DNA of 64,000 nt from Pelobates cultripes (lineage: Eukaryota; Chordata; Amphibia; Anura; Pelobatidae). The position numbers were made by a program, and so were the translations under genes. Location: positions 232,623,412 through 232,687,411 of the forward strand of contig OW240912.1 in assembly GCA_933207985.1 (NCBI GenBank), written 5' to 3'. The first letter of the stretch is position 1, and each line of letters opens with the position of its first letter. The notes under the pieces are model-generated. The model searched no databases, was not told the DNA's origin, and saw only the letters and a program-made list of their open reading frames with translations. This document shows positions 21,565-32,335 of this stretch, one piece after another.

Positions 21565-21790
21565 CTTAAAGGGATATCACCCCCAAAAATCCCTTAAAGG
21601 GATAGAACCCTCAAATTCCTTAAATATACCATTCTTGGACCCTTAGAGGGAACTCCTTAAAGGGATACCACTGCGGTACTACTTAAAAGGATACCACCCT
21701 GGAACTACTTAAAAGGGATACCAAATCCTTAAAGGGATATCATCCTTGAATTCCTTAAAGGGATAGCACCCTTGGACACTAACAAGATGG
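21565..21790 (+). repeat. Irregular tandem motif CCTTAAAGGGATA in DIRS
   Basis: About eight copies of CTTAAAGGGATA-like sequence spaced 20-45 bp apart, each followed by a CACCC- or CCCT-type pattern. No coding or binding role is evident. Confidence 0.7.
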
Positions 21791-22119
21791 TACTGTATAA
21801 GTACAGTACCATCTATGGGAGATATGAAGGGATATCACCTGAATCAGGGTTTAGGAATCTACAGCAAGACTCTATGTCTGGTAAAGGATGTTCAAAGGGA
21901 TGACCCCTATAACTTAGACTACCTGTCAGAAGACGACAGAGCTTAGAGTTAGTGCTATATCCTATTATTTTGTCTCATTACTGCCATATTAGGCACTAAA
22001 AGGCTTATTACCCTGTGCCTGTCTGGGGTGCTGCCCCTATTACCATGCTGCTTTTTGGAGGTGGCCTGTGGCCACCTCTGTGATCCTGGGTGAGGCCCAG
22101 TTACACAAATCCCAATATT

Positions 22120-22420
22120 GTGGTTTGCCCTGCTGGGACAATTTGACAACACTAAGTGACAGATACAGAATACCCTGCCGGTGTTATTACACCTTACTGT
22201 CATTTATACAGACCCTGCTGGGGTCCACTGGCATTATTTACACTACAACAGATACCCTGCTGGGGAAACCCCATATCACACACCCTGCTGGGGTTGTTTT
22301 GGTACTTTGAGACAATAAATTGCACACAATAAGTGCACACTGGTGCATATCACACACCCTGCTGGGGTTGTTTTGATACTTTGAGACAATAAATTGCACA
22401 CTACTACACCCTCCTGGGGT
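22120..22420 (+). repeat. CCCTGCTGGGG tandem array in DIRS
   Basis: Several copies of ACCCTGCTGGGG. Two neighbouring units share about 60 bp including TTGTTTTGGTACTTTGAGAC and ATAAATTGCACAC (near 22280-22340 and 22365-22403). Confidence 0.75.
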
Positions 22421-22489
22421 CTGCATGGTGCATTGCACACAATGAAATGGATTGTGCTCTCATCCAGTCTGTTTTATTTGGCCATGACT

Positions 22490-23170
22490 CACGCTTGACG
22501 GGTACATACCCCGTGCACCTGAGGTGATCTCTGACTAGGTATAAGCCAGTCTATTCGGCTAAAAAGGGGACAGAGTCGCAAGCTTCAGCGCAGAATATCC
22601 CCCATGGCGGTGCATTAATTATTGGAGAAGCTGTAGGACACTCTCTATCAGGCTTATGACTAGCACTGATGGGTTCATACCCTGTGCAACCGGGGTGAGC
22701 CCCCTACAGCACTTCTTCTCTTTTTCTCCTACCCCTATCAACAGCAAGCTCGAGGATTGAAAACCCGAACTTCGGATCTGGGACCGGCACTTACAGGTTC
22801 AGACCCGGTGCTCTCATGGTGAGGCCCCTACGATGGGGGAGTAACACTACCCAACCGAAGGAAGTCTTACAGCAACAGCCTCTACCTACAGATGAAGGAA
22901 TACCTCCATTGATAATGAATCATGATACGGTGCTGGTTTATGCCCTGTACCTATTCTGCGGCCTGCAGTTTAAGGCCCACGCCCTATGCACCGGGCCCGG
23001 CTGGGCGTGCACTGCACTAAAATGCCGAACAGAGGCATGCAGGAGTTCCGAAACGCCTACTTAACAATATATATTCCCCTTAATGGAAGAGGTGGTTGAC
23101 ACTCTATATCAGTACGATGGCCAGCACTTAAGGGTTCATACCCTGTGCACACGGGGTGAGCACCCACTAT
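22490..23170 (+). repeat. Degenerate array with GGGTTCATACCCTGTGCA in DIRS
   Basis: At least four diverged copies (near 22497, 22670, 22790 and 23128) of a GGGTTCATACCCTGTGCACA block followed by GGGGTGAGC, about 130-330 bp apart. It lies between the leader and the coding remnant. Confidence 0.6.
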
Positions 23171-24129
23171 ACGTGCGCTGCATGGTGCTGCTGAGCGGAG
23201 GCAATGCTCTTGCAACCTCTATGTACTGGGTGAGCCCCAGTCTGTTTTATATGGCCACGATTCGGAATAAGACCTGCAAGGTTTTCCGTGAACACTGCCT
23301 ACTGTCTTAGTAGACTGATCTGTTTGCCCTGCATCCTGTGCCTGAATACTGGTTTGTGCCTTACACAGGGGTATCCCTTACTACGATAATCCTACTTGAC
23401 AACGTTAAGCACTCGTGGCTTTGCAGCCTCTGCTTAGAATGTCCATATCCGCTGACGGTCGGACAAACCCATGCCCTTCCATGCCGGTCAGAATGGCTCA
23501 GACGACTATAGTGACCAACGGAGGAGGTCTTTCAGGATTCACGACCTTACCATGGGCGTTGCTGGACACCGCAAAACATCGTCCGGGAACTGGCATACAA
23601 CTTGGGTATATTGACTCAAAAAACTGTTTCTGTTCCTCGCAGGAAACCCCAGTGTTGGCCTCTCCCAAAGGATGCCCATAGCAGAACTCCTCCGCACTGA
23701 CGGATGGTTGGCAGTACTGGGCGCCAAGATAGTCGGAACCCCAGGCACAAGGTACAAAGTTCCAAAGGGAAATTATTAGACACGCAAGGGTCCCACGGCT
23801 TTCACATAATAAGGGCCCAAACCCCTAGGAGGGAGGTGTTATGCGATTACCTTTACAAAGGATTCTTTGGAACCGGTTGGCAACAGAGCCGGTCGTCAAC
23901 CACTTCGGGACATCTGACCCGAGATCCGCTACCGCTAGCTCTATTACCCACATAGAGCGAGAGTCAACCAATGGTGCTCCAGATAAACGGACAGAGAACA
24001 CGGTATGCACAGATACCATCAATATACCTCCTACTACATCCACAGGGGATTTTACCACATCTAGGTGAAAGGCACTCAATCCTGGGGAAGACCACTTACA
24101 CGTAGTCAACCGACTTGCATTCAGGACCT

Positions 24130-24600
24130 AAAGACATGTCAGGACGGTCTTCTTCCTTCCTGCTCAAACACCTTACCCAGTTTTCAGGGGACATCCTCTC
24201 CTTCTCGATCCATTAGCTTGGAGCCTGGTGGGCCCTTATAAACTACCGAAAGAAGTAATGTATACAGGTGGGGAAGACGAGACACTCTCTTCCGGGAGAA
24301 TCTCATTCAGATCACTCCAGGGAACTGAAAACTCATCAACACCCACGTTCATCCGAGAACTGGCTGGAACCTCCAGACTTGTAGAACACTATTCGCTCAG
24401 AGGCTTCGTAGACTATCCCACAACTTGGGAATATTCGCACGACTCTCCGCGGCACCTCCGCGACCCTGTACGTTGTATACCTAGACTTCTTGGTCCTATA
24501 CTTCTCAATACATGGATTGATAAAGAAGTACTAGATTGGCTGCACCCTACTGCAGGTAACCACAGATTAGGCGGTCAGATTTCACATCCACTGGGATGGA
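24130..24600 (+). pseudogene. Possible DIRS reverse-transcriptase remnant
   Basis: One frame reads YVVYLDFLVLYFSI near 24471-24512, which fits the DIRS-type YLDDLL catalytic box with the second aspartate changed to phenylalanine. Flanking frames are broken, and the longest open piece (24228-24629) is in another frame with no recognised domain. Position upstream of the internal complementary region fits. The call is tentative. Confidence 0.35.
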
Positions 24601-25390
24601 CCAACTCACGTTTATCAAACAACATGTAGGCTCCTTCGATCCCGTCTTCTTCACAGAAGATCAACCCGTCTCCCAGGGAGACACATCTCATAGGGGCCGA
24701 CTGATTTGGTTATTACGACTCGTCACAGTATAAGTCGAGACACAATGGTGATAGCGCTCCGTCCGACCGGACCTCCCCAAAGGACTTATGCTTCTCATGC
24801 TTACAAGGTCTACAGAAATTCTCGAGCAGGCGAGGATTTTCTCCTGCTACTTTCATGACCTACAATTCCATAGGGTACTTCTATCCCAGGAGGGTCGGCT
24901 ACCTGGGGATCTGGACCTGCTTTGGGGGTTTCTTGGCAGGTCAGCAGACGATCACAGGCTGCCGGGGATCTTTTGAATCTGGGAACCCAGGGATGCGACG
25001 ACCCTACCCCTACATCTGGACATTCCCAGCCTGTCTGGTTCGGTCCTGCATCTTGATCCCTTATGTGAGGATGGAGATGGAACTGCAGCCCGTATCACTA
25101 CCTGAGGAAGCCCAAGGGACTAGGATCCTCTAGGATACCAACTACCCAATGTCATACTTCTCCAGCTTATGAGTTTTAGAGGTCATTTTCCTTTCACTCT
25201 ACGGAACTAAACATCCTGCTGACAAACGGTCAGACTTGGTCTTGTATAATTTCCCGTTAGATGGTGTATACATGGGCGCTCAACCGGGAAGACCTTCCCA
25301 CAACGCCGAATACTGGGTCTCTCGGCACACCGTAGGACTCTTATTTCGTTCTATACTCTTTTCTCAGCGTTAAAAATGCAAAATATGAAG

Positions 25391-25480
25391 CCTCCTGTCA
25401 TGTGGTAAAATTGAAGATTATGCAAGCTTTAGTGTACTAATAATCTTAATTTTAATAATGACAGGAGGCAAGTATTTTCC
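25391..25480 (+). repeat. Internal complementary region of DIRS
   Basis: GCCTCCTGTCATGTGGTAAA is the complement of the left outer end (20391-20413). It is followed at once by TGAAGATTATGC, TTTAGTGTACTAATAATC and TAATGACAGGAGGC, the complement of the right outer end (about 26055-26118). In DIRS replication this region splints the two ends of the linear copy to form a circle. Confidence 0.9.
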
Positions 25481-25934
25481 CCCTCTGCTTCGTTGCCCAC
25501 CCTTTCTATTCATTTGCTTTGCAGCTATCAGGGGCAAGGTAGGTTTGCCGCTCACATTGATGCTTATATGATATGTTTGTACTTCCATTAATAGGGAATC
25601 CTCATTAGAGTTCTCATTACAATTACTCAGTTATCAGATTATAGTTACTATATTCTCCAATGGGATGTTAGGAGGAACGTTAATTGGAGTTACATGTTCG
25701 TGACTATGTCTAAACCTGTCACAGATTCTCTTTTCAGTATGATTCGTCTCTGAAGATAATTGGCAGTTCACGTGAAACTATTGGAGATTTTATCCTTCGG
25801 ATTTGTCTCAACCCTGAACTCTTTTTCGTTGTTCGTATAGAATTCTTTGGAAGTTTGCTCCTTCGCACATGGGAACTTGGAGTTATTATTAGTTTTATTG
25901 TTTGCTATATATTTACTTCTGCTTGATGTCGCTT

Positions 25935-26119
25935 TCTGAAAGAGGAAATGATAAGGTCACATTGCCTTGTGTACATCCTGCTCTCCTGTGATTGGTTCTT
26001 TTTTCTATGTGTTTCTTTACTGCTGTATGGAGTTAGTAAAGAGAGATATGCAAAATACTCGCCTCCTGTCATTATTAAAATTAAGATTATTAGTACACTA
26101 AAGCTAGCATAATCTTCAA
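25935..26119 (-). repeat. Right inverted terminal repeat of DIRS
   Basis: Complement of the left repeat, with about 50 bp more sequence beyond it (to ATAATCTTCAAT) that pairs only with the internal complementary region. Confidence 0.85.
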
Positions 26120-27165
26120 TTCAAAGTGAATGCAAAGTAAATTTCGAATTTAAGGGCAGCGTATGCAACCTGAAAGCATTGCTGAGAATTTTCTTTAGTT
26201 TGGCTATTTTTACTTTATATTTGACATTAACTTTGAGTTCACCTTTAGTATATAACCCTGACAATAGCTGTTGTATTACATTAGTTTGCATAAAGTCTAT
26301 GCTTCCAAAAGATATGTGTTTTTTCCTGTTAAAAAGTTGAACAATACTTACTTTCTCTGTTCTTCAAAAAATATAGTAATATTGTATATATGCGTGAGGC
26401 ATATATAGCTATAGTATACCTTTCCAATCTTATTTCATTCACAACAAAACATCATGTGACTTCACGTTTATTCTCTGTAGTCATTATTAATCATAATTAA
26501 CTCTGTACACAACAGGGCAATCCCCTACTGGCCCTCAAGCAGTGCTGAAATGAAGAGTGATGTTCTTTCTTAGGATGTAATGAAACCAAATAAAGCACTG
26601 ACTCTTACACCTTCCTCTCAAATCTACAGTGAATGCTAACACAGGGATAGTCACATTTAGTGCATTGCAAATTATCAGCAGAAAGCCATTCATTCTTGCA
26701 TTTTGTACAGATATTTTTTCAGTTTGGAATTGATACTCCAAAAATGTGGCACGTGTTTTATAATCTGTATGCTCAGGATTAATGCAGACATTCTTGTCTC
26801 TATAAAGAAGATCCATTGCCATTGGTGGGTGACACTAAAATACTAGTTACATTACGATCACACTGTATTGCAGCAGTAAATTGCGGAAGAGCAATAAAGC
26901 AAAACAAAATGAAGATGTGGGAATGACTATAGGAAAATAAGAAGAGACTTGGTATGATCACAATTACAAATGATCTGTTTTAATGGAAATAATCCTCACG
27001 TGTGTCAGATAAAAAGCTGTACTGTACGGCTTTTCCAGGCATGATGCAAAGCTCTAGATGAAACACCCGCACATCTGTTTTTCAATTAAATTATGGTAAT
27101 ATTGCTGTATTCATCACGGTGCAGACTGTATTAATACCATACTCTTATGATATAACAGGACAGGA
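26120..27165. other. Non-coding, no gene recognised
   Basis: AT-rich sequence; a minus-strand frame at 26535-26822 shows no recognisable product. The last part may be 5' Penelope-like sequence interrupted by the next element. Confidence 0.45.
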
Positions 27166-27539
27166 CATAACAGCAGGGCCGGTCTTAGGAGTGTGCAAGC
27201 CGTGCGGCTGCACAGGGTGCTATAGCAGCAGGGAATGCCATGCGGCTGACACAGCATGAACATGCCCCGAGTGACCGCTGTGAGGGGTGCTCAGAGCACT
27301 CCTATAACACAGGGCTCACTGTGTAGCGTGGCCGCACCGGACCCAGGTGGAGGATTACATTATCCTCCACTCTGGTCTATCAGTAAAGGCAAAGGGGGAG
27401 GGGTTAAGTGACAGTCGGCACAGAGCTAAATCGTAGGCAGGGGCAGAGCTAAATGGCAGGCGGGATGGAACTAACTGCGTCCAAACCCCGTGCCTGGTGA
27501 GGAGAAGCAGGGAAAACGATCCTCCACCACTGTGACCCC

Positions 27540-28180
27540 TGCTCCTCCAGCTACCCATTGTGCCCCCTGCTTCTCCAGCTACCACCACTGTGCCTTCTGC
27601 TCCCCACCTACCACCACTGTGCCCCATGTCCCCAACCTACCACTACACGATCCATGCTACCCTACCAACCACTACACTACCTTTGCTCCCCCACCTACCA
27701 CCACTGTCTACCCTGCTCCCCCACTTACCACCACTGTGACCCCTGGTCCCCCAGCTACCACCACTGTGCCCCCTGCTCCCCCACCTACCTACTGTGCCCC
27801 CTGTTAGGCCACTTACCACTGCTGTGCCCCCTGCACCCACTGTGCCCCCTGCTCCCCCACCTACCTACTGTGCCCCCTGTTAGGCCACTTACCACTGCTG
27901 TGACCCCTGCACCCACCGTGCCCCCTGCTCCCCCACCTACTACCACTGTGCCCCTGCTTCCCAACCTATCAATAACTACACTAGCTTCCCCACCTTCCAC
28001 CACTGTGTCCCTTGCTCCCCCACCTTTTACTAACACTGTCCCTGCTCCACTGCCTCCTCCACCATGCCCCCTGCTCTCCCACCTACTACTACACTGTGCT
28101 TGCTTCCCTACCTACCTCAACACCACCCAGCACCCAAACCCTCCATCACTGTGCCTCTGCCTGCCCCTCCAGTCCATGAT
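27540..28180 (+). repeat. Minisatellite CTACCACCACTGTGCCCCCT
   Basis: Variable units of about 27-36 bp built on CCACCTACCACCACTGTGCC and CCCTGCTCC run across the hAT-like element. They create long proline/cysteine-rich open frames on both strands, which I do not regard as genes. Confidence 0.85.
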
Positions 28181-28194
28181 GGAAAGAGGTAACA

Positions 28195-28540
28195 GTCTGT
28201 CTGTAACTGTGAAGTGTGTGCTTCTCCCTGTAACTGGGTGTCTCACTGGAACTTTGTGTGACTGCCTGCAAATGTGTGTGTGACTGTCTGCAACTGTGTG
28301 TGTATGTCTGTAACTGTGTGTACAACTAACTGCCTGTAGCAGTGTGTGTACGAGTGTCAGTAGCAGTGTGTGTGTATGACTGTCTGCAACTGCCTTTCTC
28401 TGTACACTGTAACTGTGTGTGTGACTGCCAATACCTTTGTGTGGGTCACTGGCTACCTGTACCTTTGTGTGTGTGGCTACCTTTAACTGTGTGTGTGACT
28501 GCCTGTATCTGTGTGTTTGACTATATACCTGTAATACATA
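28195..28540 (+). repeat. Diverged GTGTGTGACTGTCTGCAACT array
   Basis: Imperfect units of about 30 bp (TGTGTGTGACTGYCTGYAACT) with drift in length and sequence, inside the hAT-like element. Confidence 0.75.
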
Positions 28541-29058
28541 AGCCTACATACATATTGTTATCTGAATGAAATACCCATCACACAAAGCCAATGAACCCAG
28601 CACAAATATCACACACATATATCACACACAGACACCACATACATACATTCCATCATATTATTATGAGATTTATTACAGCAGAGCTCTGTCATACAGAGAG
28701 TTGCTGCGGATTACCACAGGAAAGCTGTGACACTGTAAGTGCCTAAGCTCATGAGACAGTTACTGGTGGTCTGCACACGGTGGACCAGATTCCCAGACAA
28801 CCAGATTCCCAGCACACTGGATCACCAGACATCAGCACGTCCCCCTCCATGCAAGGTAACAACAGGGAAAGGGGAATACATTTTTGTTTTTAAATATTTA
28901 TTAATTTAATAAATCGCATATACAGACACTACACCTATTGACACACCTATTGACACACACTGTATATGGATGAAGGAGTATGGCCAGGTGAGGGGGGGCG
29001 ATGTGAATATTTTTTGCACTGGGGCGCCTAAAGGCCTTAGGCCGGCCCTGCATAACAG

Positions 29059-29760
29059 GATAGTATTCCCCCAGGCATATCACAACAGATTACATGATTT
29101 TGCAAGGGCAATCTCAAGTAATTGGGAGATTGTCCAGAAAGACCAAAATCTGCCAGTTGAATTTAAGAATCTGCCATTGTTCAGCTATCACAGGGGTGCT
29201 AATCTTTTTGTGCACACAGACCAATTCACACACGTACAAATGCAAACAGTGAAAATTAATGTTGGATGCTGTAGATACTTGTGCTGCACAGCCTGTGAAT
29301 CTATGGCCACTGGTAACTCTTCATTTCATCCTATGTCTGGCAAGTAATATAAAAACAAGCATTTTATCACCTGTACTACTACACATATAACGTACATGTA
29401 ATTTACCCTTAAGGCCTCATGTACATTGGAAAAACCTTGAGTGACTTAAGGGAAAAGATGAGGGTTCGTAGGTATGCGACGCAGGCACCATTGGCAACGG
29501 GTGCGCCCAACATACCTGTCACGCATCATTTTACAGGTGTTGATCAGTTGGAATTTGGAAATATTAAAAAGGGAAGTCTTTGGATCCATACTTTGGGAAC
29601 ATTATTACCTTCAAGCAAAAATTAATCATGTTTTTTGCCCTTGAGTTGATATTCAAATCTGTGGACTTTATATAAAGCCAGGAGCAAGTGGACTAATGTA
29701 CTGTGTCTGATTCAATTGTTTTTGCATTTTTTAATTGTGTGCAATATGCTGCATATATTT
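29059..29760 (+). pseudogene. Penelope-like element: RT C-terminus and GIY-YIG endonuclease
   Basis: The plus strand reads LFSYHRGANL (near 29180), then a cysteine-rich linker, FHPMSGK and KHFITC (near 29325-29370), then GLMYIGKTLSDLREKMRVRR (29414-29473), the GIY-YIG nuclease start, and PVTHHF (near 29515). Family members read LYVGKT...R...H there and use this domain to nick target DNA. The Tyr and Gly of the motif and one Arg remain, but there are frame changes and stops, so it is dead. Only the 3' third is present; the part upstream of 29059 was displaced by the hAT-like insertion or lost. After 29650 comes 3' non-coding sequence. Confidence 0.75.
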
Positions 29761-29815
29761 TGGTCTCTGCCATTTTGCTATGTGTTGCATGCACAAGGCT
29801 TTGTGCATCATGAGT

Positions 29816-29895
29816 TTAACCCCTTAAGGACACATGACGGAAATATTCCGTCAGGATTCCCTTTTATTCCAGAAGTTGTGTCCTTAAGGGGTTAA
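29816..29895 (-). mobile_element. 80-bp TTAA palindromic MITE
   Basis: TTAACCCCTTAAGGACACA to TGTCCTTAAGGGGTTAA, exactly 80 bp. Its core palindrome is GACGGAAATATTCCGTC instead of the ACATGTCAT version, so it is a sub-family. Confidence 0.85.
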
Positions 29896-30067
29896 TAAAC
29901 TAAATTGGCTATCTTTTTCAGCAACTAGGTAAATGTCTCTCTCTCTCTCTCTCTGTATCTATATCTAGTTTGTTTTTCAATATGGGCACGCTGTCAGCAT
30001 CATTTTTACCTATCTTAGGCAAAAAAATATATATTTTTAAACTATTCCTTTTTTAATTATGACATTT

Positions 30068-30147
30068 TTAACCCCTTAAGGACCAAACTTCTGGAATAAA
30101 AGGGAATCATGACATGTCACACATGTCATGTGTCCTTAAGGGGTTAA
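30068..30147 (+). mobile_element. 80-bp TTAA palindromic MITE
   Basis: Nearly identical to 18618-18697, same orientation, 80 bp, both terminal repeats intact. A (CT)n microsatellite lies just upstream at about 29937-29954. Confidence 0.85.
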
Positions 30148-31392
30148 AGTGTGTGTTTAGTGAGTGAATGTGCTCAGCTCTTGTATGCTTTATTAATTGG
30201 CCTAAACAACAAAGATCATATATGTTTGCTATGCACCTGTCGACAAAGAAAAAAATAAAGAATAAAAATAACATTTTAAAAAGAGGGAGCAGCAGCTGTG
30301 ATTTAAATTATTATTTTCGGGTTTTTCATGTGTTAGATAACACCTTTATGTCACAACTGGAACAATTTCAATAAGATTAGGGTATCTTTACAACACTGAC
30401 TGCCATAACCTCTTTAGTGAAAAAACACAGGGAATATTTTCAAACAAATATAGAAAAGGTACACTTCTCAGTATGTACCATTGGGAAATAAATATATAAA
30501 AAACAAATTGAAACCAATGTTGATTAGTGGGAAGGTAAACCAATAAATTAAACATAAGAAAATGTAATTGAAAGCATTTAAATCTGACAAATCAGAGGCA
30601 TCCTACATAAGATTAATGGAAGCCAATAATGCATGCAAAATATGAGCTAAACTAGAAAATTAGAAAGTGATGGCCAAAAAGAGCAAAATGTTTTGAATTC
30701 TTTATTTTTGTGGGTTTGCAAGTCGAAATAATCAATTACAATATGTGCTCAGAGAGATAAAGTGTAACATTTTACATACTAGATCATCATTACATGTTAT
30801 AAAGTCGCACATGTGCGTCGTCTACCCGTTTTTTGTTTTGTGAATCAGGCTAATCCTCCTCTTTCTGTATAGAAGAAGTACAGCAATATGTCTGGGAGGG
30901 TTTGGGCGTTAAGCTTAGTGTGCCCTGCATAGTGGTGCAGGGTATCGTGCCTTGCCTGGGGCAAATACAGTAGGGGGTTGGGGAGGTGTAATCGGTATGG
31001 CCTGTGAATGCTCCTGCCCTTATGTGGGCCCTTAGGTCGGTCGGAGTTTTCCAGGTGGGTCGCTTACCCCTTCGTGTGAAGGTATAGACTAGTTTTTATT
31101 AAGACCCTACTCTGTCTTCGTAAGGGTGGGGGAGGGGGGGGTAATTGCGTAGGACATGTCTTGGGCAGTCAGCTTACGGAGCCAGGATGGAGTTGGAATC
31201 CCTTAATCTGAGCTGTGAGTGTCTAGCTAATGTGATTATGAATGTTGGAGTGAGTAACAACGTAACGAGAAGTCATGTATACATGCATATAAACTGGTGG
31301 AAATAATGGGCCTAAGAGGCCTTGAACTGGGAGTTGTAATCTCCCCGACAAAGTACATTATGTAAAGTTGTAGGGGTGAGTGTCCGCTCATC
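30148..31392. other. Non-coding; part may be LINE sequence
   Basis: AT-rich up to about 30800, then GC-richer sequence contiguous with the L1 ORF1 remnant on the minus strand. This could be L1 inter-ORF or ORF2 sequence but shows no readable domain. Confidence 0.4.
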
Positions 31393-32160
31393 TCAGGTTT
31401 GCTGGCCCGTCGCCCGTAGTGCCGTTCCCCTGGGTGCAAAGGGAGTAACTTCCGCGATGTTCCACGGTGGGCAGGCTTCTGTGTTCATCACAGGTATCGG
31501 GATGCCCATCGATTGGAAGAAAGGTGATGCTTCCGAAGCACTCAGTAAGAGGTGTGTCTTTCCATCATGTTCCGCCATCAGTCTGTGGGGACCCCATTTA
31601 TAAGGAATAGAGTTATCACGTAGGTGTTGCGTAATGTGGCGGAAAGTTCTGCGCCACGAGAGTGTATGTCTCGACAGGTCCCTGTATAGTATTAAGCTTG
31701 CTCCTTCAAAAGTGATTGTGGGGGAACCCCGTGCTGCTCCCATGAGGGCCCCTCTGTCAGAGTCCCAAACCAGTTTAAGCAATACATCCTTTGGGGCATC
31801 TTGTGGTGCCTTTGTGGCCTTAGGGAGTCGAAAGCAAGAGTCAATTCCAGCCTGTTTAGCCTGTTTTGGTGGTAACAGTGTGGCTATCAGCCTTCTGCAG
31901 TAGTGAGGCAGTTCCATATTATTGATGGTTTCCGGTATCCCTCTAATACGCACATTGCGCGCTTTTGCTTTATCCTCCATGCCTGCTAGCTGAGCTGCCA
32001 GTGTAGTGCACTGTTTCTGTAGGGATCCCAAAGTTGCGTCCGTGGCCGTTTGCGCCACCCTAGTGCCTCTGAGCGTCTCCTCTGCCGAGGTTACGCGGCC
32101 TGCAAGTGTGTTAAAGTGAGATTGCTGTTGTAAAAAGTAAGTCTTATGACTTGACTGGTG
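31393..32160 (-). pseudogene. L1-type LINE ORF1 protein fragment
   Basis: An uninterrupted frame reads a heptad-like coiled-coil end (VTSAEETLRGTRVAQ), the RNVRIRGIPE start of the RRM domain, FRLPKATKAP, APKDVLLKL, a SLILYRDLS motif, TLSWRRTF and the C-terminal RDNSIPYKWG. The order coiled coil, RRM, C-terminal domain is that of L1 ORF1p, the RNA-binding chaperone of L1 retrotransposition. About 250 residues remain with the N-terminus missing, where a (TA)n tract begins (32184-32203). No start codon of its own and no ORF2 is recognised, so it is a truncated but oddly open copy. Confidence 0.75.
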
Positions 32161-32204
32161 TGTGTACTTGTGTTTAGTATTAACTATATATATATATATA
32201 TAAA

Positions 32205-32335
32205 AAATTGTGGGAGGGACTCCTCTCTTTTTTTACTATGGCTTGCTTTTTGCCACCTTAAACTTAATTTTAACACAAACCATCAAAATATATCTCATTC
32301 GTGCATCAGAACATTAATCAAGAAGACCAGGCCTT
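32205..32335 (+). pseudogene. Fragment of a third tyrosine-recombinase element
   Basis: A TTTTTGCCACCTTAA block followed by a frame reading TIKIYLIRASEH parallels 7520-7590 of the first Ngaro-like element (FATLS... VKFYLTGIQHY). It appears to be the recombinase N-terminus only; the following 400 bp show no catalytic box. Confidence 0.35.

Larger units (their letters stand above)
20390..26119 (+). mobile_element. Full-length, decayed DIRS-type retrotransposon
   Basis: Inverted terminal repeats of about 150 bp (20391-20545 and about 25935-26085) share GAGGAAATGATRAGGTCACA, TGTACATCCTGCTCTCCTGT and GTATGGAGTTAGTAAAGAGA when one is complemented. An internal complementary region at about 25391-25480 is the complement of the left outer end joined to that of the right outer end. 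This arrangement is diagnostic of DIRS elements, which replicate through a circle and use a tyrosine recombinase. Coding is heavily decayed: only an RT palm remnant near 24470-24510 was recognised. The 5' part holds several tandem arrays. No target duplication is seen, as expected for this group. Confidence 0.85.
27174..29050. mobile_element. hAT-like non-autonomous element with 8-bp target duplication
   Basis: Terminal inverted repeats CAGGGCCGGTCTTAGG (left) and CAGGGCCGGCCTAAGG (complement of right) differ at two of 16 bases. The element is flanked by identical CATAACAG at 27166-27173 and 29051-29058. Length is 1877 bp and no transposase is encoded; the interior is largely two minisatellites. 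It is inserted in a Penelope-like element, whose reading frame resumes after the right duplication. The 8-bp duplication and CAGGG start fit the hAT superfamily. Confidence 0.85.

Noticed and set aside
23415..25133. Several 60-130 codon plus-strand frames in the DIRS interior
   Set aside because: Apart from one YLDD-like box none shows a recognisable domain; they are treated as decay products and not as separate genes.
27355..28283. Proline- and cysteine-rich open frames up to 241 codons on both strands
   Set aside because: They follow the minisatellite in the hAT-like element; unit lengths near multiples of three keep frames open and no start, signal or domain is convincing.
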